Below, one piece after another: positions 12,401 through 27,400 of a DNA stretch of 64,000 nt (position 1 is its first letter; every line of letters starts with the position of its first letter). The notes under the pieces were generated by a model that was not told the DNA's origin, did no database searches, and worked only from the letters and a program-made list of their open reading frames with translations. This DNA comes from Malachius bipustulatus. Lineage: Eukaryota > Arthropoda > Insecta > Coleoptera > Melyridae. The stretch covers positions 44,505,341 to 44,569,340 of the forward strand of contig OU342632.1 in the NCBI GenBank assembly GCA_910589415.1, in the 5' to 3' direction. A program made the translations under genes and the position numbers.

Positions 12401-15400
12401 TTTAATCATTTCTATCGGTTCCTGAAGATAACAAGATAAAACCTGAATCACCCTGTATAATCAATATGTTGATGCGTAGCCCAAAATGGACCATATTTTC
12501 TGTATAAATGCTATAGAAATTCGCAAGCAATATTTTGAATATTTGTTGGAAATATCCGCACGTAATCTTGTTAATTCGTCATCGTGTAGCCGGATCGGAA
12601 ATGATTCTATTATAATTTAATGATCATCTGGCATTAGTGAATGGTATTAGGTATCTAACCTAACTTTTTGATAGTCATTAGCGAATAATCAACATAACGA
12701 ACCAAATTTTATTGTACCTTTACTAAGTTTGGATCGACCGGATAATTCTCTAATTCACATGATAGCACAATGATTTCCGTTGCTTAATAATAAAAAGAAT
12801 CAATTTACTGGTACGGGAAAACTTCGAAAAGGGCTTAATTTGCAAAACTAGTAGCTAACTGAGGTTTGATACAAAACAAATGGACACAATTTATTTTTTG
12901 CATCTGCTTGATACGTTTATCAATTCAAATGGCAGTCACAGAGAGTCATTAATTTCTGTTAGGATTTAAATTAGATTTACTCGTTTAGAGTATATATCTT
13001 TCTGTTATGTGAAGCCAACTTTGAGATCCTATCTAATATAATTTAATTAATTTCATAGTTAAGTTTAATTACTAAGTTTGTGATCTATGAATCGTCGCTT
13101 GTGGAGGAAGTAACGAACTTGGCATCGGATCAAAAGGTAACAGGTATGTGATTCCTCAGGGACAATTTGATACGTCTTAGCACTTTGAAATATCGAAATA
13201 ATTTCCGGATAGCACAAGAAGTTTTGAAGATCACCGAGATGGGGCATCTTGTCAAGAAGTGAACTGATGGCTTAATAGTTTCCAGTTTATATTTATGGCT
13301 TAATCGATATTGCAGCGATTCTTTCTTTATAGGTATATACGTCAGAGACTCAGAGATAGGTGTTTTATGTCGGATGGGAAGCTATAAAGAACGTTTACTA
13401 TCAAATTTAGATCGTCATAATATAATAACTTTTCTAGATTTACCTAATCCTTAAGAAAAATAACTTTATCACTCCTGCGAGGTCACTTGCTTTTGTGATT
13501 AATAAAATTTTAAGTACGTAATAATGACACGTTATACATTTAATGAACTGAATGGGAAAATATTATATGAGCCTTCATTTTCAATTAAGACTAGAAATAT
13601 TCTTTAATACGATTTTTTATTAATCGAGGAGTTGTAAATTTTCGAATTTTATTTGGAGTTAATCATAAACTGCATTATGACCTACTTTAGTAATCATTTG
13701 TTTCGGTACTATATGCAAACTTCTATATTAAACTGTTACGCAGAGTATAATACCGCGGTACACTACCCTGCGTATAAATCTGAGTGTGTGGAATATTAAT
13801 ATCGCTGATCAATTGAGGGCAATTTTAAAAATTGAACCTTTAATGAAATTGCCAGTGACGGGCAGACAATCACGTGCCTCTGACTTCGTATTTTTTTCAA
13901 CACGATCTTTCTCTATTCATGCTTTGCACGTATTGAGCACTTAGCACTCTCAGTTCTATTTTTATCCACTCTTCACTCTTCATAACATCGTGATTACTTC
14001 AAGTAGAGCATTCCCACTGGAGAGAAAATTTCAATACTTATGACCCGATCAAAAGGCGGACGTTTTATTAGTCTACAATCAATTAAAACAACATAATAGA
14101 GCTTAATTAAAAAAAATTGATTTAGTCTGGACCAGTAGGTACCTACACGAGATCCCCGATAATCGAATAACAATTCGACATTATTTTTGCTTTCCTGTTT
14201 TACATTTAATAGTTCTTCCTATGCAGTGAATCAAATTGCATAGCCAGCTTGAAAATAGGTCAAATAATATATTGAGCTTCATACTCCATTTTAAAATTTG
14301 TTGAGAGGTTTTAGTAGGTATTACAATCTTCAGGATAGTTTGAAAGATAACGTAGAATTTGATGAAAAATTTACCTTAACCTACCTTAATGACAATAATA
14401 ATAGTCGTACATACAGTGTCACACATCGAGTAGGTACGCATCAAAACTCTAGCAAAATATCTTTTTTCAAAAATTTGTTGAATCTGAGTTTAAAAATTTT
14501 TAGAAATTGCACAAATTATTCTTTTATATCTTATTCATATTTTCAATTTTTTTTTGTGAGCCGTTGTTGTTCTAAATAACGTTTTCTTATAACTACTATA
14601 ATTTTGGGCAAATTTCACAATTTTGAAAAATAATGCCATATTTTGTATTTTTTTCAAAAATTAGCGAAGTCAAAATTTTCCAAAATCGAGAAGGAAATTT
14701 TTTTCCTATATGATGCGTAGATACTTTTTGTGTGACACTGTATATGTACGTGATTATATCAGTTTCTCGTCACAGGGGCTTTATTACCTGCAATTTGTCT
14801 TGTCTGGGTCAATACATACATTTTCTTGTCGTACTCCTCTGACGAGATACGAGAATCAAGTCTGTGATTAACTAGGCTAATGGGTGATTGACTAGGCTAA
14901 CGGCTGTAAATGTTCGTCATAAATTTTACCACTATAAACAATCCAGACTTTTTGATTTTATTACTACATAAAATCACTTTTTTTTTATTTCGTCAGTATA
15001 ATTTTTGGAGGCTTCAGGACATGACATGCAAGTATGTACCTATCATATTGAATTTTGGTGTTTTGTAGTAAAAAATAGTCATTGTACCAATCTTTTAGAG
15101 AGATTGGTATTGAGATTGGTTCTTCTATTAATTATTCTAGAAGAACTTTGCTACATAATTTAGATGTAGTGACTTGTAATAGTCTTGAGTGTAGGCTTTA
15201 GATGTATAAGAACATAACAGCAACAGCGATGTAGTCAGTTGCGGCTTGTGAATTGAAAAGTTAGTGAAGTGTATATTATACACACGACAAGGTTCGGTCA
15301 GCTTATTCTTTTTGAGGTCTAGTTTTTTGTATGTTTTTTGCGCATGGTTCCGGTTTAACAAGGTCCGGTCATCTCAATTTTTTTGCAAGGTCCGGTCAGC

Positions 15401-18400
15401 TCAAATTCCATATTTTTTCAAACCAGACCTTGTCAAACCGGATCTTGCAAACAAACTAATTAATTCGAGGTTACCACACCTTGCGAAAAAAATTCGAGCT
15501 GACCGGACCTTCTGAGACAGGACCTGTCAAAAAAATTGAGCTGATCGGATCTTGTCAAATTGTTGGGCATTGCATTTTCATGTATTTGCATGGTCAAACC
15601 GAACCTTCAGGATCTTCAAATTTTTGTAAAAATAGATCAATAAATTTTTTGTTATGAACTGCTTGGATGTCAAATTTACTATTTTTTAACTATTATGATG
15701 AAACTATTAGAATTTTTGAAAATTTCTAAAAAGTTCTCTTTTTTTATTCGATTGCGATTCTCGATTTTTGCCCTTGCAATCGGAAGAGATCATTTTATTT
15801 TCGTCACTTTACCAGCATAAACGTTTTTATTGCTTGTGACTTATGTCATTTTGTGGTGAAATTCACACTAATCTTTGAATTTTCTGTCCGATATTTTCTA
15901 CTGGATGTAAGTTGTGCAAACTGGAATTTATCAAATTTTTATTTGTTAAATAGACTGGATATTTTGCAGCTTTGATGAAGGATTTTCAGTATGTACCTAC
16001 TCAAAAATACTCAAAAGCTTTGTAATCAAACAAAGAATTACAAAAATTTTTATATGGACATGACCCTACAGTTTTGATAAAGAATTTTGATGAATAAAAG
16101 ATAAGCAAGACGATAAGTTTGTGAACGTTACTACTTACACGGTGCGTCAAAAATAGTGCATGAGTTACATATTATGGTATGTTGTGGGTGACCATTATTT
16201 AGTAGGCATACTTGTTCCGGAAAAATTATTTGGAAAATTGGTAATTTCAGGTACTCTCTACTTATAGTTTAATACCTAAGTAATAAAAAACTAATTGGGT
16301 AAATAAAATTATTCATTTCTTTATTTCTTATTCATTGTTGCTTCACTTTTGTAGAAAAAGCAAATCATCATAATTAATTTAATGAAAAAATCACAAAATC
16401 ACACTTTTCTTGTTATTAGGAGAAGTCGAAGAATACAAACTTTTTATTACTGAATTATTCTATTATGTCAAATTGATCAGAAAATAAAAGTTAGGTATTA
16501 GGTAGGTAACCTACTCAACTGTGCCTCTTTCTATTCCGAATAATTTAATAAAACCGAAAATTTTAAAATATTTTTCCGGGTCTTATATTAACGGTCATCC
16601 ACAATGAAGCTTATGCGCAATTTTTCACTCACCCCGATATCAGAATGGAGTTTTTTCGGAAAATAATACAAGCAAACGAGAAAAAAAAATTATATCGACA
16701 GTCAGTATTTAATTTTTGAGACATTCTGACTATTCTAAACAAATAAACAAAAAATCTGACCCATTTTTCTTAGATTATTTCCAAAAATATTTGGGAACAG
16801 TCATTTCAAACTATAACTATAACAAAATATATACATTTTTGTGACGTAATTCTTCCAGGACCTAAGCTATTGAAACTATAAAGTTGTGTAAATTCAGGAA
16901 TTGACATAGCAAATGGAAAGTATAATATCTTGTCTAATGATATTGTACCTTAATAAAAGCGTTTGCACACCATGCGATTTTCATCCTACATTCGGACGCG
17001 GTAATTCCGAAGTAATCCGAGCAATACTACGCAAGCTGAATTGTGGGTGAAGTTATCCACAAGACCAATGCTGCACAGAAATCGTATCTCTTTGGAAGAC
17101 TTATAGGTGGATGGTATTATACCCTTGTTAATGTCCTGAAAGGTTGTCTGGTTCATTGACATCGTGCAGCCAAGAAGTAAGATGATTGTCAAACTGACAG
17201 ACTAAATTAAATCCAAAATTAAACAAAAATACAGTTTAATGAAGAATCTTATAATGTACCTAAGTACCTATTTTGTCAATAGATGGATCCATTTTTTTTT
17301 TTTTTTTTTTTTTGATATTTCACATTTTTGATATTTTTACAGAAAATTAAGGAGAATACTGTATTAAATCCTACATAAAACGCATAGTAGACTTGGAAAA
17401 GTAAATAGGTATAGAATAAATATAAAAGTAAATATAAAATTTTTAAATAATTGATCTACTTTTCAAAATATTATTTTTCGGATTTTGGATTCTGAAGCTT
17501 TTCTATAGTAACAACGATCAACATTATGACTATGATTTCTAGTAGACTTTCTCACACTAAACTATGCTTTCTAGTGGAGAGCTTCGGCATGTTGTTAGAT
17601 TGGCGTGGATAACCTCACTCAGCTTTTATTGCCTTGGAATACTTCGGAAATTACCGCATGCGACATGCCGCGAGAAAAATCGCATTGTGTTCAAACGCTC
17701 TTACTCGTGCCGCTTAAATTTATGACTTTGAAATGCGTCATTTTAATGATGATTATTTCAAGTCACACGTCTGGAAAGAGTAAAGTTTTACTGGAACACG
17801 GCTCACTAGCCTGGAATTTATTACAGTTCCAGTTGAAACCCGCCATGACTTACAAGCCTGTTCGGTTACCATCAAAACATAACCATAAAAGATTCGCGTT
17901 GTAGATCTCGTTGCCGCTGTTGATGTCTATTCCAGTTGCACTCGAAATGTTCGGAGTAAGTTTGACTAGACCAAGGCTTAGCAGGTCTAAATCACTCGTG
18001 TTTCCAGTTAAAACGTGCCAAGAAAACTCAATTGAAGGAGCTACAAAATTTGTATTTAAGAACACATTTTTGATAACACTGAATGAGTGACTGCGTTTTA
18101 AGATTACGAGCGTGGGTCCAAGACGTCCGATCTATGTTGTGGATGATTGATAGTTTCTATATCTTGTGCTCGGCCATTCCAAAATTACTTCGCGGGAATG
18201 AACAGGCGTGCAGTTCATTTGCATCCGACTCCGACGAGTTCACTGAAATAGCGTTAAGCACCAAATCCCCGAGTGAAGACATTATTAAGATCATTTACGA
18301 GGGAGTCGCGAAACAATTCGGAATTTAATACCAGAGACAAGAAATGAGGGTACCAACATTGTTGACTATCCACATCAACACATTGTCTCGCTGAAGCCAG

Positions 18401-21400
18401 CGCTTACAGTTCATGTCTCTCTATTTGCAAGTATTAGGACAATTTTTAATACGATATAAAAATAGTTTATATAAATAGAAATGTCCAAGGAACGAAAGTT
18501 TGTTTCAAACTTTTAAAAGCGAAAAATTGTAATTCGCATCATCCAGATTAATTGTTGAATGATTTTAGCAGGTGATGGTTGTTTTTGTGATTTTTTTAAC
18601 ATTTCGTTTAGGAAACAGGCAGTTGTTGGCTGCTTTAAGACGAGTCAATAAGAATTCTGTCAAAGGCTCAGGAACAAAATTGCTGATTTTTTACTCCATT
18701 GATCTTCCTTTTCCATTGTCTTCAAAGAAATTCGTGGAATTTCGATTCAAGAAATTCACGTTACCAAAAAGAGATTTAGTCTCCTTATCTCTCTATAGAA
18801 GGCATAGCCAATACTGTTACAATGTACTGTTGAAGGCAACATTTAAAATTTGATATACAATTTATTATTCGAATCAGATTATTATTTATTTTCTCCAAAT
18901 CAAAGCGAGAAAAATTGCAAAGCATATCCTTAATTTAATCTGAAATTCAGGAGGAAATTTATTAATTTGATCGATCAGTTGAATTCAGAATTATTTTAAA
19001 ACACAATATCGGTAATATTAAAACTTACTCTGATTTAAAGTGACCACTTGTCATCCTACACTCAGTCAGAGTTATAGGTAGGTAACTTTACAAAATCGTA
19101 AAATATAAAGACCCCGAATCGAAACATTTTGGATGCTACTCTATCGATTTATAGGGCAAAATCATGTTTTCATTTATTATCGATTCCTGAATTTCCACCA
19201 CTAAAAGACGTCATCCATCCTGTATATGTTATTTATTTATTTATTTATTTAACATTGCAGTCCCTCTTAAATTAGATCGTTCGCGGTCATCTACATCTGG
19301 AGGTTTAAAACGCCCAGACTGCATGAATGTAAAAATAAGAATAGGCGAGCTGTTTCATTACTGAAACCTTGGTCCCGTATAACAATTTATCACAGTTTCA
19401 TTAAGTCTGGATAAAGTTCTATTATTTAGACAACTAAAAACAAGCGACAGCGGAACGAAGCATCTGGAATACTAAGTGACATCTTTCTTTGTTACGGATA
19501 ATGACCCCGCATAAACTTGAATACGTGTGAAATCAGAATAAAGAAAGATTTTCTTTTTACAAGTTTTTACAGTTCCAGTTTCGTCTTTGATTTCAGAACT
19601 CCAGATGTATAGTTACCGTGATTATTTATCACTGTGAAGCTCGGAAAATTAGGTCATTCTCGGTCATTACCATCTGCATGGAAGTTCAAAACCCCTTCAC
19701 AGGCTTTAGAACAAAAATAGACGAACTGTTTCATTATTTTCCCATTTTCAAGCTTAGCATCGAACTTTGTCAGGCTTAGGTATAAGTTGTTGAAAAGTTA
19801 GCAACCAAAGACCAATACGTGTCCCGGCCCCGCATTTTTTCACACACAAACACACACTACTCCATATACACACGGTTACTAATTAGGACTCTAGTAAGGA
19901 CAAGCACCTGCTTCTGAGCCATCGCCTGCATTTGCTGGAACATCTGCCTCTCCTCCTCTTTACCTGGAACAGAGCCAAAGCCGCGGGCATTAGTTTTTGC
20001 ACCCACTTGTTTTATTCTACACAAGAAGACAGGTTTGTCAACTCCGGCCACTGTTTTTAGCTAGTGTGTCTATGCACAACAGTGAAACTGATGTCACATA
20101 CTCGAGCGAGATATTCTATATGGGATTTGCCCTTTCCTCCGCGGTGTTAGGTATATGCATGTAACGGAAGAGTAGATAGATAGAGAAAGGTGCAGGGAAA
20201 AGCAGAATGCTCTTTGAAGGATGTAGCACTTACCCATGCCTTTATTCTGGAGCATCTCGAGTAGTTTTTTGATGCTCTCGTCTCTCGCTTGTAATGTCTG
20301 TTTCTGGGTCTCGATTCGCAGCTCCAGTTCCTGTAATTTTATAAATTTTATATCGCTGCATTATAATTACTAATGGCTCAAACTAGGTTCTTGCAAAATG
20401 AAAAATATACGAATAGCTCTTTGATCAAGAACGCGACTTTGTTAAAAAATGTCAAGTTGCTATGATATTTTTATGGAAAAAAATGTCATGAATTTTAAAT
20501 ATTTATAGGCAGTGTATTACTACTTGTTCTTGTATAATCATAATATCGATCACATTTTTATTTTGTTACGCATAGGTACATGTCCAGGAAAGTGGATATG
20601 ACATTCTAACTGCTTCTAGAAATAACGCGCAGATAGGACTGGAACTGAATATGTAGCATAAGTTGTTTGTTAACTCTAATCTTGAAAACTTGAGGTGAAT
20701 AACTGATGGGAAAAACGTGTTGATACGACGAATATAGCCTAACAGTTCTTGGGAGAAATAGGCATTCAGGGGTATGAAGATTCACGGCGCATCACACTTC
20801 GCTATACACCTATATAGAGAAGTGAACGACAAATAGCGGAATATTGAGCTACATAATGCAGGTTAAAAAGAAACAAAAATCTCGATCAATCCACGATTTC
20901 TAATGGTAATAATTTAATGAGCTTATTACCACCCACAAAACAAAGGTTGAGATGTTCAGAGTTAAGTTTTACTTGTGAAGGGATGTTTTGGACTTTATAG
21001 CCCATCAGAGGGTATTTCATGATCGTTTAAAGTGATTTAGGAATCCTAATGTTCTTATTACAATTTTAGCTGTGTTTGAGCCACCCCTCCAGAGAAACAT
21101 ATAGGAATACTTAGGTTTTCACACAGAATTTACGGAACTAATTGGTAGCCCAACAAGATGGCAATTTTTTTATTTTCCAATTAAGTATGAAATAAAAACT
21201 CTTGAAAACAACTTTGCGGACACACTTTCGCTCATCTGATGAGAGCATTGCCATATTGTCCCACATTACGCGGTCAACCACCGATACGTCGTTACGGTCC
21301 CATCCTTAAGCTCTTCTTAGTGGGTTGGAATATGTCTAAGATTCTACGAAACTCCATAGCCAAAAGTAGCAGGGCTTAAAATCGCATGATCGAGGTGGCT

Positions 21401-24400
21401 AGTTTCAATTATTATTTCATGATATGACACGGTTCGGAAATCTCTCTTGCAGTTCTTGCGCGGTGTGGAGGGTTGTTTCATTTTTGTGGAACCACATACT
21501 CTCCTAGCAAGGCCACAAAACTCCCTCACCAAGTTACGATAACGGTCGATAAAATACACAGCAAACAGTGACTTTCGTGTAAATGCTCAGAAGCCCAAAT
21601 TGTACATCAGTTATAATATTACTATTCACATACTAGGCTAGGCATATTAGAAAAATAAAATGGGGGTTCAGAGGAAAGTTTAACTATATTTTGATTTTCT
21701 CATCCTCTGTGGTTTTTGGATCACTGAACATGAATTTGAAGTTTGCAGGTCAACAAAACATTCTTTTTTGTAATTTCTTGGCTAAATTTTGGCACTGTTT
21801 TAGTTTTTGGCCTATACATATATCAGAAAGGAAGCCGTTTTTTGACAAGCTATTTTGACAAGCCGTTTTCTGTAGAAAATGAAAGTAGACAAAATTTTCT
21901 ACATTTAACATTTATGCCGGTTTTTCTTTTTTGAAGATTAACCGTTCGTCGCTAGAAAGCCGGTTCGTATACTACATAAAGTTGTCTGGCCCGAGAATCA
22001 ATCAATCGATCTCTGCAATACGTTGACTACGTCATTAATATCTGTGGCCCACAGACAGTAGTTGTCTTCGATGGATATCCTCAAGGTGCAAAAATCTAAA
22101 CAGAAAGTGCTGAATTGTTGAAAAGGTCTATTAAAACGATCTTTGCTGACATTCTCTTCGATGGGAACATGATACCGACCATATATAAAAAAATTCATGG
22201 CCAATACGAACAACAAAAGAAGATTGATCACCTTATCATAGGCAAGTTACACTCTCAAAGAATGACTTATTGGAGATAGGCCACATAAGATGCCGACACA
22301 GTCATTGTGAACGAAGCCCTGTCTTTGACTGAACGTACTGGAAAATGGTGGATCCTCACGCACGAGTCTTTGCCAACGAGAAAATGTATTCTTCATATGG
22401 GAAAGGGAAACGTCCTCCAACCACCTACTCTGCTGTAAACGCTTTGCAAAACAAAACGTGTACGGTTACTACGACTACACAGGAAGGAATGAACCGTCGA
22501 TAAACCGTCTGAGGTATACTTTACATTCATAATAATTATAAGAAAGCAGCTTTTAAGACCTCATCAAAAATAGCTGCACTACCACCATCAGCTGCTGCAG
22601 CCACACAGCACAGTTTTAGGGTGTACCACCAGGTGCAGGCAATGGCTGGTGGTTGAGATAAATGTGGAAGCGGTGGGGTTGAAATTTGAAGCAAGAAATT
22701 GCCTGCTCCAAAAAAGCCAGGCCTCGATTGCAGCAATATGTGAATCAACTGTGAGGAGCCGTGCAACAACGCAACAATCGGACAGAGAAATTAATTTTTT
22801 CAATTACTTTCCTTATTTTTTGGCGCGCTCTAGAGGCGGAACGGTTAGTTTTCGAAAAAAGTTATGTATGAGAAATGTGGGAAATTTTGTCGACTTTAAT
22901 GTTGTATATAGAATGAGCTGGTCGAAAAAAGTTTTCCTCTTTGAGGTATAGGCCAAAAACTGAAAAAGGTATCAAAATTTTGAAAAAGAAATGCCAAACA
23001 AGAATTCTCCGGGGACAAATTTTTGGCTGCAAACTTCAAGTTCGTGTTCAAAAACATTGATAGTGTGGAAATCAAAACTATGGCACAACTTTACTTTGAG
23101 AATCCTAAATTATATCCATTTAGATAAAACCCAGCGCTGTATGAACGGCCTGCTTAATTTGCTGAGTTAGCGGAACCTGATAAGGATACCTAGAGATAAA
23201 GATCTTTTTCCAAAATATGCTGTAAGTGGTTTTTGAAATTGCCAACCCTCAAATTGTTAACCAACATTTTCAAAAAAAGTTTTAACGATAAAGGATGCTT
23301 TCTACGGCACAGAATTTGGTGAGTCATCGGCTTGGCACACCTTGTCCAAGCCACGACGCGGAAGTGGCTTAACGAACTTAGTCTGCGCTGAGCCTTCCCA
23401 TTCTTACGACTCGTGACTAGGCGAGTCATGTGAGCCTTTCTTGCCCAGTCCCCGCCATGGAAAGTCGCCGTAACGTTCCATTCTGATATCGGGCTGGGTC
23501 TATATGACATTTTTGCTAATTTAAACGTGGAATACTTGATTTTATGTCATGAGGCGAATTTCAAAAGTTGCTTGTTGGGGCACCAGTTATAAGTTTTCAA
23601 ATCTAGAATGTTATTCAGGTAAGGATTGTAGACAATAATTCTACAGTTCTACTGAGGAATTTATTTAGACTCATGCCCGTATTCCGAAAGCTTTTCGACC
23701 CGCTCATAGCTCGGAAATAATTAATTAAATGGAATGTTTATACAGTTTATATGTATTAATTAAAAATCCTACATTAATATGAACAAAAAATATTTTGGGA
23801 AATTGAGAATAAGTATATTACATGTATGTATCTTCTAGTTGGATAAAATAGGAATGAGAGTTTAGTATCAGCGAACCATGAATAGGATTGCCATATATTA
23901 CGGTCAGCAATATTTGAAGGAATTTTGCAATGAAGATGGAGGTAACAATGGTCAAAATTGTCAAAATTGTAAATCCGACTTCACAATTGAATGGAAATTA
24001 ACGGTAGACGATAGCTCGAAAACTGCTTGGCTTCATCCCGGAGCAAGTATGTCGAAAAAGATCGTAAAAAAATGATTTTAAAAATTCAATCAAGTAAAGG
24101 AGCTTAAAAATCACGTCCAGCTTTCTATACAAGGTGTTTCTAAATGGAGCACCATAAATTGGAGGACTTGTAGATAAAGTTAAAAAAATACGAAAATGTA
24201 GGAAACTTTTTTTTCGAAAAGGCTTTATTGATGAGATACAGGGTGTTAAAGAGTCGACCGACAGACCACTCTTTTGTTAATATTTGTTGAAACAATAACC
24301 CAACTGAGACAATTTTTTGTGTGTAACGACAAGTTATAAAGAGCAATAATCAGACAAATTTTCGGTTTATTTCAATAAGCCAGTGGCGTAGAAACAGGGG

Positions 24401-27400
24401 TCGTTTGACACTTTTCACTGTTTAAAAAAAGTAAGGGCTAGGTTTTTTGATGTTTTATTACTTTTTTCTGAATCAACGGTCTTTTTACAATAAAAAAGCC
24501 ATACTTGTTTAATTTGCCCAGATGAGGCGTCCGTTGAGATATTTGCAATTGTTTTTTTTTGCAATTAAAAAATTTCATTTATTAAAATTGTGAAGGTAGC
24601 TTTGAAATTTAAATAAACTAATTTTTGGACTTACTTGTCAGTTTGACATTTCATATCCGAAGTGAAAATTAAATAATATTTATTGTCAAGAAAACTATTC
24701 AACACATAACAAAACATAAGTAATTGAACAAAACATACCTAACATAAAATTACCTAATGATTATCTAATATTGCTCGAAGTGTCCTCCGTTTGCACGTAC
24801 ACATGCATTTAAACGCTGCTCCAACGAAAACATTATTTTTGGTTGATTTGATAATCGTTCAAATGCATTTTTTTTTTTTTTTGACACAAAATTGCAAATA
24901 TCTCAAAAACGGACGCCTCTGGGCAAATTAAACAAGTATGGCTTTTTTATTGTAAAAAAGATCGTTGATTCAGAAAAAAGTAATAAGACATCAAAAAACC
25001 TAGCCCTTACTTTTTTAAAGAGTGAAAAGTGTCAAACGACCCCTGTTTCTACGCCACTGGCTTATTGAAATAAACCGAAAATTTGTCTGATTATTGCTCT
25101 TTATAACTTGTTGTTACACACAAAAAATTGTCTCAGTTGGGTTATTGTTTCAACAAATATTAACAAAAGAGTGGTCTGTCGGTCGACCCTTTAACACCCT
25201 GTATATCATCAATAAAGCCTTTTCGAAAAAAATTTTTCCTACATTTTCGTATTTTTTTAACTTTATCTACAAGTCCTCCAATTTATGGTACTCCATTTAG
25301 AAACACCTTGTATATTGTTGCGAGAACGAGCGGTCTGGCTAAGTATCAAGAATCTAGAAGGGAACGTAGTTTAATGATATAAAAATTTTCTGCCTCTCTA
25401 TTAGTGTATATCGATATAGTGACAAGTTTCAAAGCAGAACATAGGCGAATAGCATGGGAAATCACATATTTGCAGTTTATTATTCCTCACCACTTTTATC
25501 TACAAGACGGTAATGGTATCTATCGGAAGAGAATTGTTTTCTGAACATGCTGAAACCAAATACCTACCTACTAACTAACAGTTTTCTATCATGACAGAAT
25601 ATCCTAAAAACTTTTTCAAAATTAAAAGATGAGCTGCCATGACATGCTAAATTCGGATAAGTTTTTCACTGCCAAAGCAAATATTTTCAATTATTTAATT
25701 TATTTTAATTCTGATTGAACATCATTAAAAAATTACGAAAATCCTCATTTACCATCATTTTGTTGTACCTAAAATTGACTATGAAAAATAAACACGTAAT
25801 TAATATAATAATTGAACAAAAACAATAACTATAACAAATATTCAAATACCTAGTCCTTCATTTTGAAATTAATATTCCCACCCTTTTATAAATTACGCTT
25901 CGAACTTGTCCGAGTTGTTGGTTATACAGATATAGGAATAAAACTGCGCACAAACTTTTAAGGTCCAAGTAGTCACATCTGTAGGCAGATAGTGCCTTAT
26001 TTATTGGTTACCTGGTTCCGGTAAACCAATGAAGAGGGCATTCTAATGTGTATAAGGTCTGCCTACCTGTCTATCGCGCACTTTTATTACTATATCTTTT
26101 ATTCTGAGGAATAGCTCTGTAAATTTTGTTTTTAAGGTAATCCCAAGATCCCAAGAAAAGTTACAACAAGGATAAGGTGCTAAATCGGGAGATCTGGCCG
26201 GCCAGTTAATAGTACCACGGCGATAAACACGCGTTCCGCATTAGAATAGCTATTATTATTATTCATTGATATAATATTTTCAGAGGGAAACGTGTATTAG
26301 TAATTAAAAATGTTTGTGTTGACAGTAACAAAATTATTCGAATTGGGCATGTCATGGCCGCTCACACTTTTAATTTTGCAAATGTTTAAGTTATTCTGTC
26401 ATGATAAAAAAAAACTGTGAATTATTAAGTATTTGCATGGTATCAGCATGTTCAAAAAACAATTCTCTTTCGATAGACACCATTACCGTTCTTGTAGATA
26501 AAAGTGGTGAGAAATAAACTGCAAATATGTGATTTCCCATGCTATTCGCCTATGTTCTGCTTTGAAACTTGTCACACGGTATAAAATAGCTTAACTGTTA
26601 TCCTGTAATCTGTAATCCTCCTAGCGCCCAAAGGAAGGAAGCAAAAGTCTTTCGTCTAGTAATAAGAAGTGTTCAGGGGTACGTCTGAGTACCCTTTGAT
26701 AAATACCACCAGCAATAATAATTATTTTCACCAATCGAACGTTTATGATTTGTCGTTCGTTCAATGTATTCTCAACAATAATTTTCATCTTATCCTAATT
26801 TCTAAGAAAACTCGGGATAGATACACCCATGAGTGAGCTTGATTGTGAAGTCTAAATCCATAATTTTGTTTTTTAAATAAAAAAATAAGTACAAAGCTTG
26901 AGTATCCTAAACATTCTTAAGAATTACGATTAACTACAGCTGGTTTCCTTCGCCTTTATGTTCCTTCCATTATTAAAGGGTAGCTTAATAATCAGTTTTC
27001 GTCGTGATTATCGTTGAAATTCAATTAACACCCCCTGAACAAAGGATAAAGGTAGATTCAGCAGCTTCAGACACTCCCACAGAGTGTCAAAATCAAAGTA
27101 TTTCTCGGGATATAACTACCTACACCTTGAACCAGAAAAATGTATAATTTTGCCAAGTTTTCGTATTGATTGCCTAACACAAGATGGTCTCAATTAATTA
27201 TAATAATTTTTATTTTATTTATATTTACATCCAATAGGATTGAGTTTTTTTGTAAGTTTAAAGTAAGTAAGGAGTTTGAAGAAATTGACTGCCTTCACTC
27301 TTCTTCGGCTTTCAGAGTTGGTGTAAAAATGTATCATTCCTTGTTGGAGTTGATGAATTAATTACAGATCTCAATATAAATTGATCAATAAGGATTTTAT

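Noticed and set aside
24140..25300. Two nearly identical 68-codon frames
   Set aside because: They are the two arms of one palindrome, not a duplicated gene.
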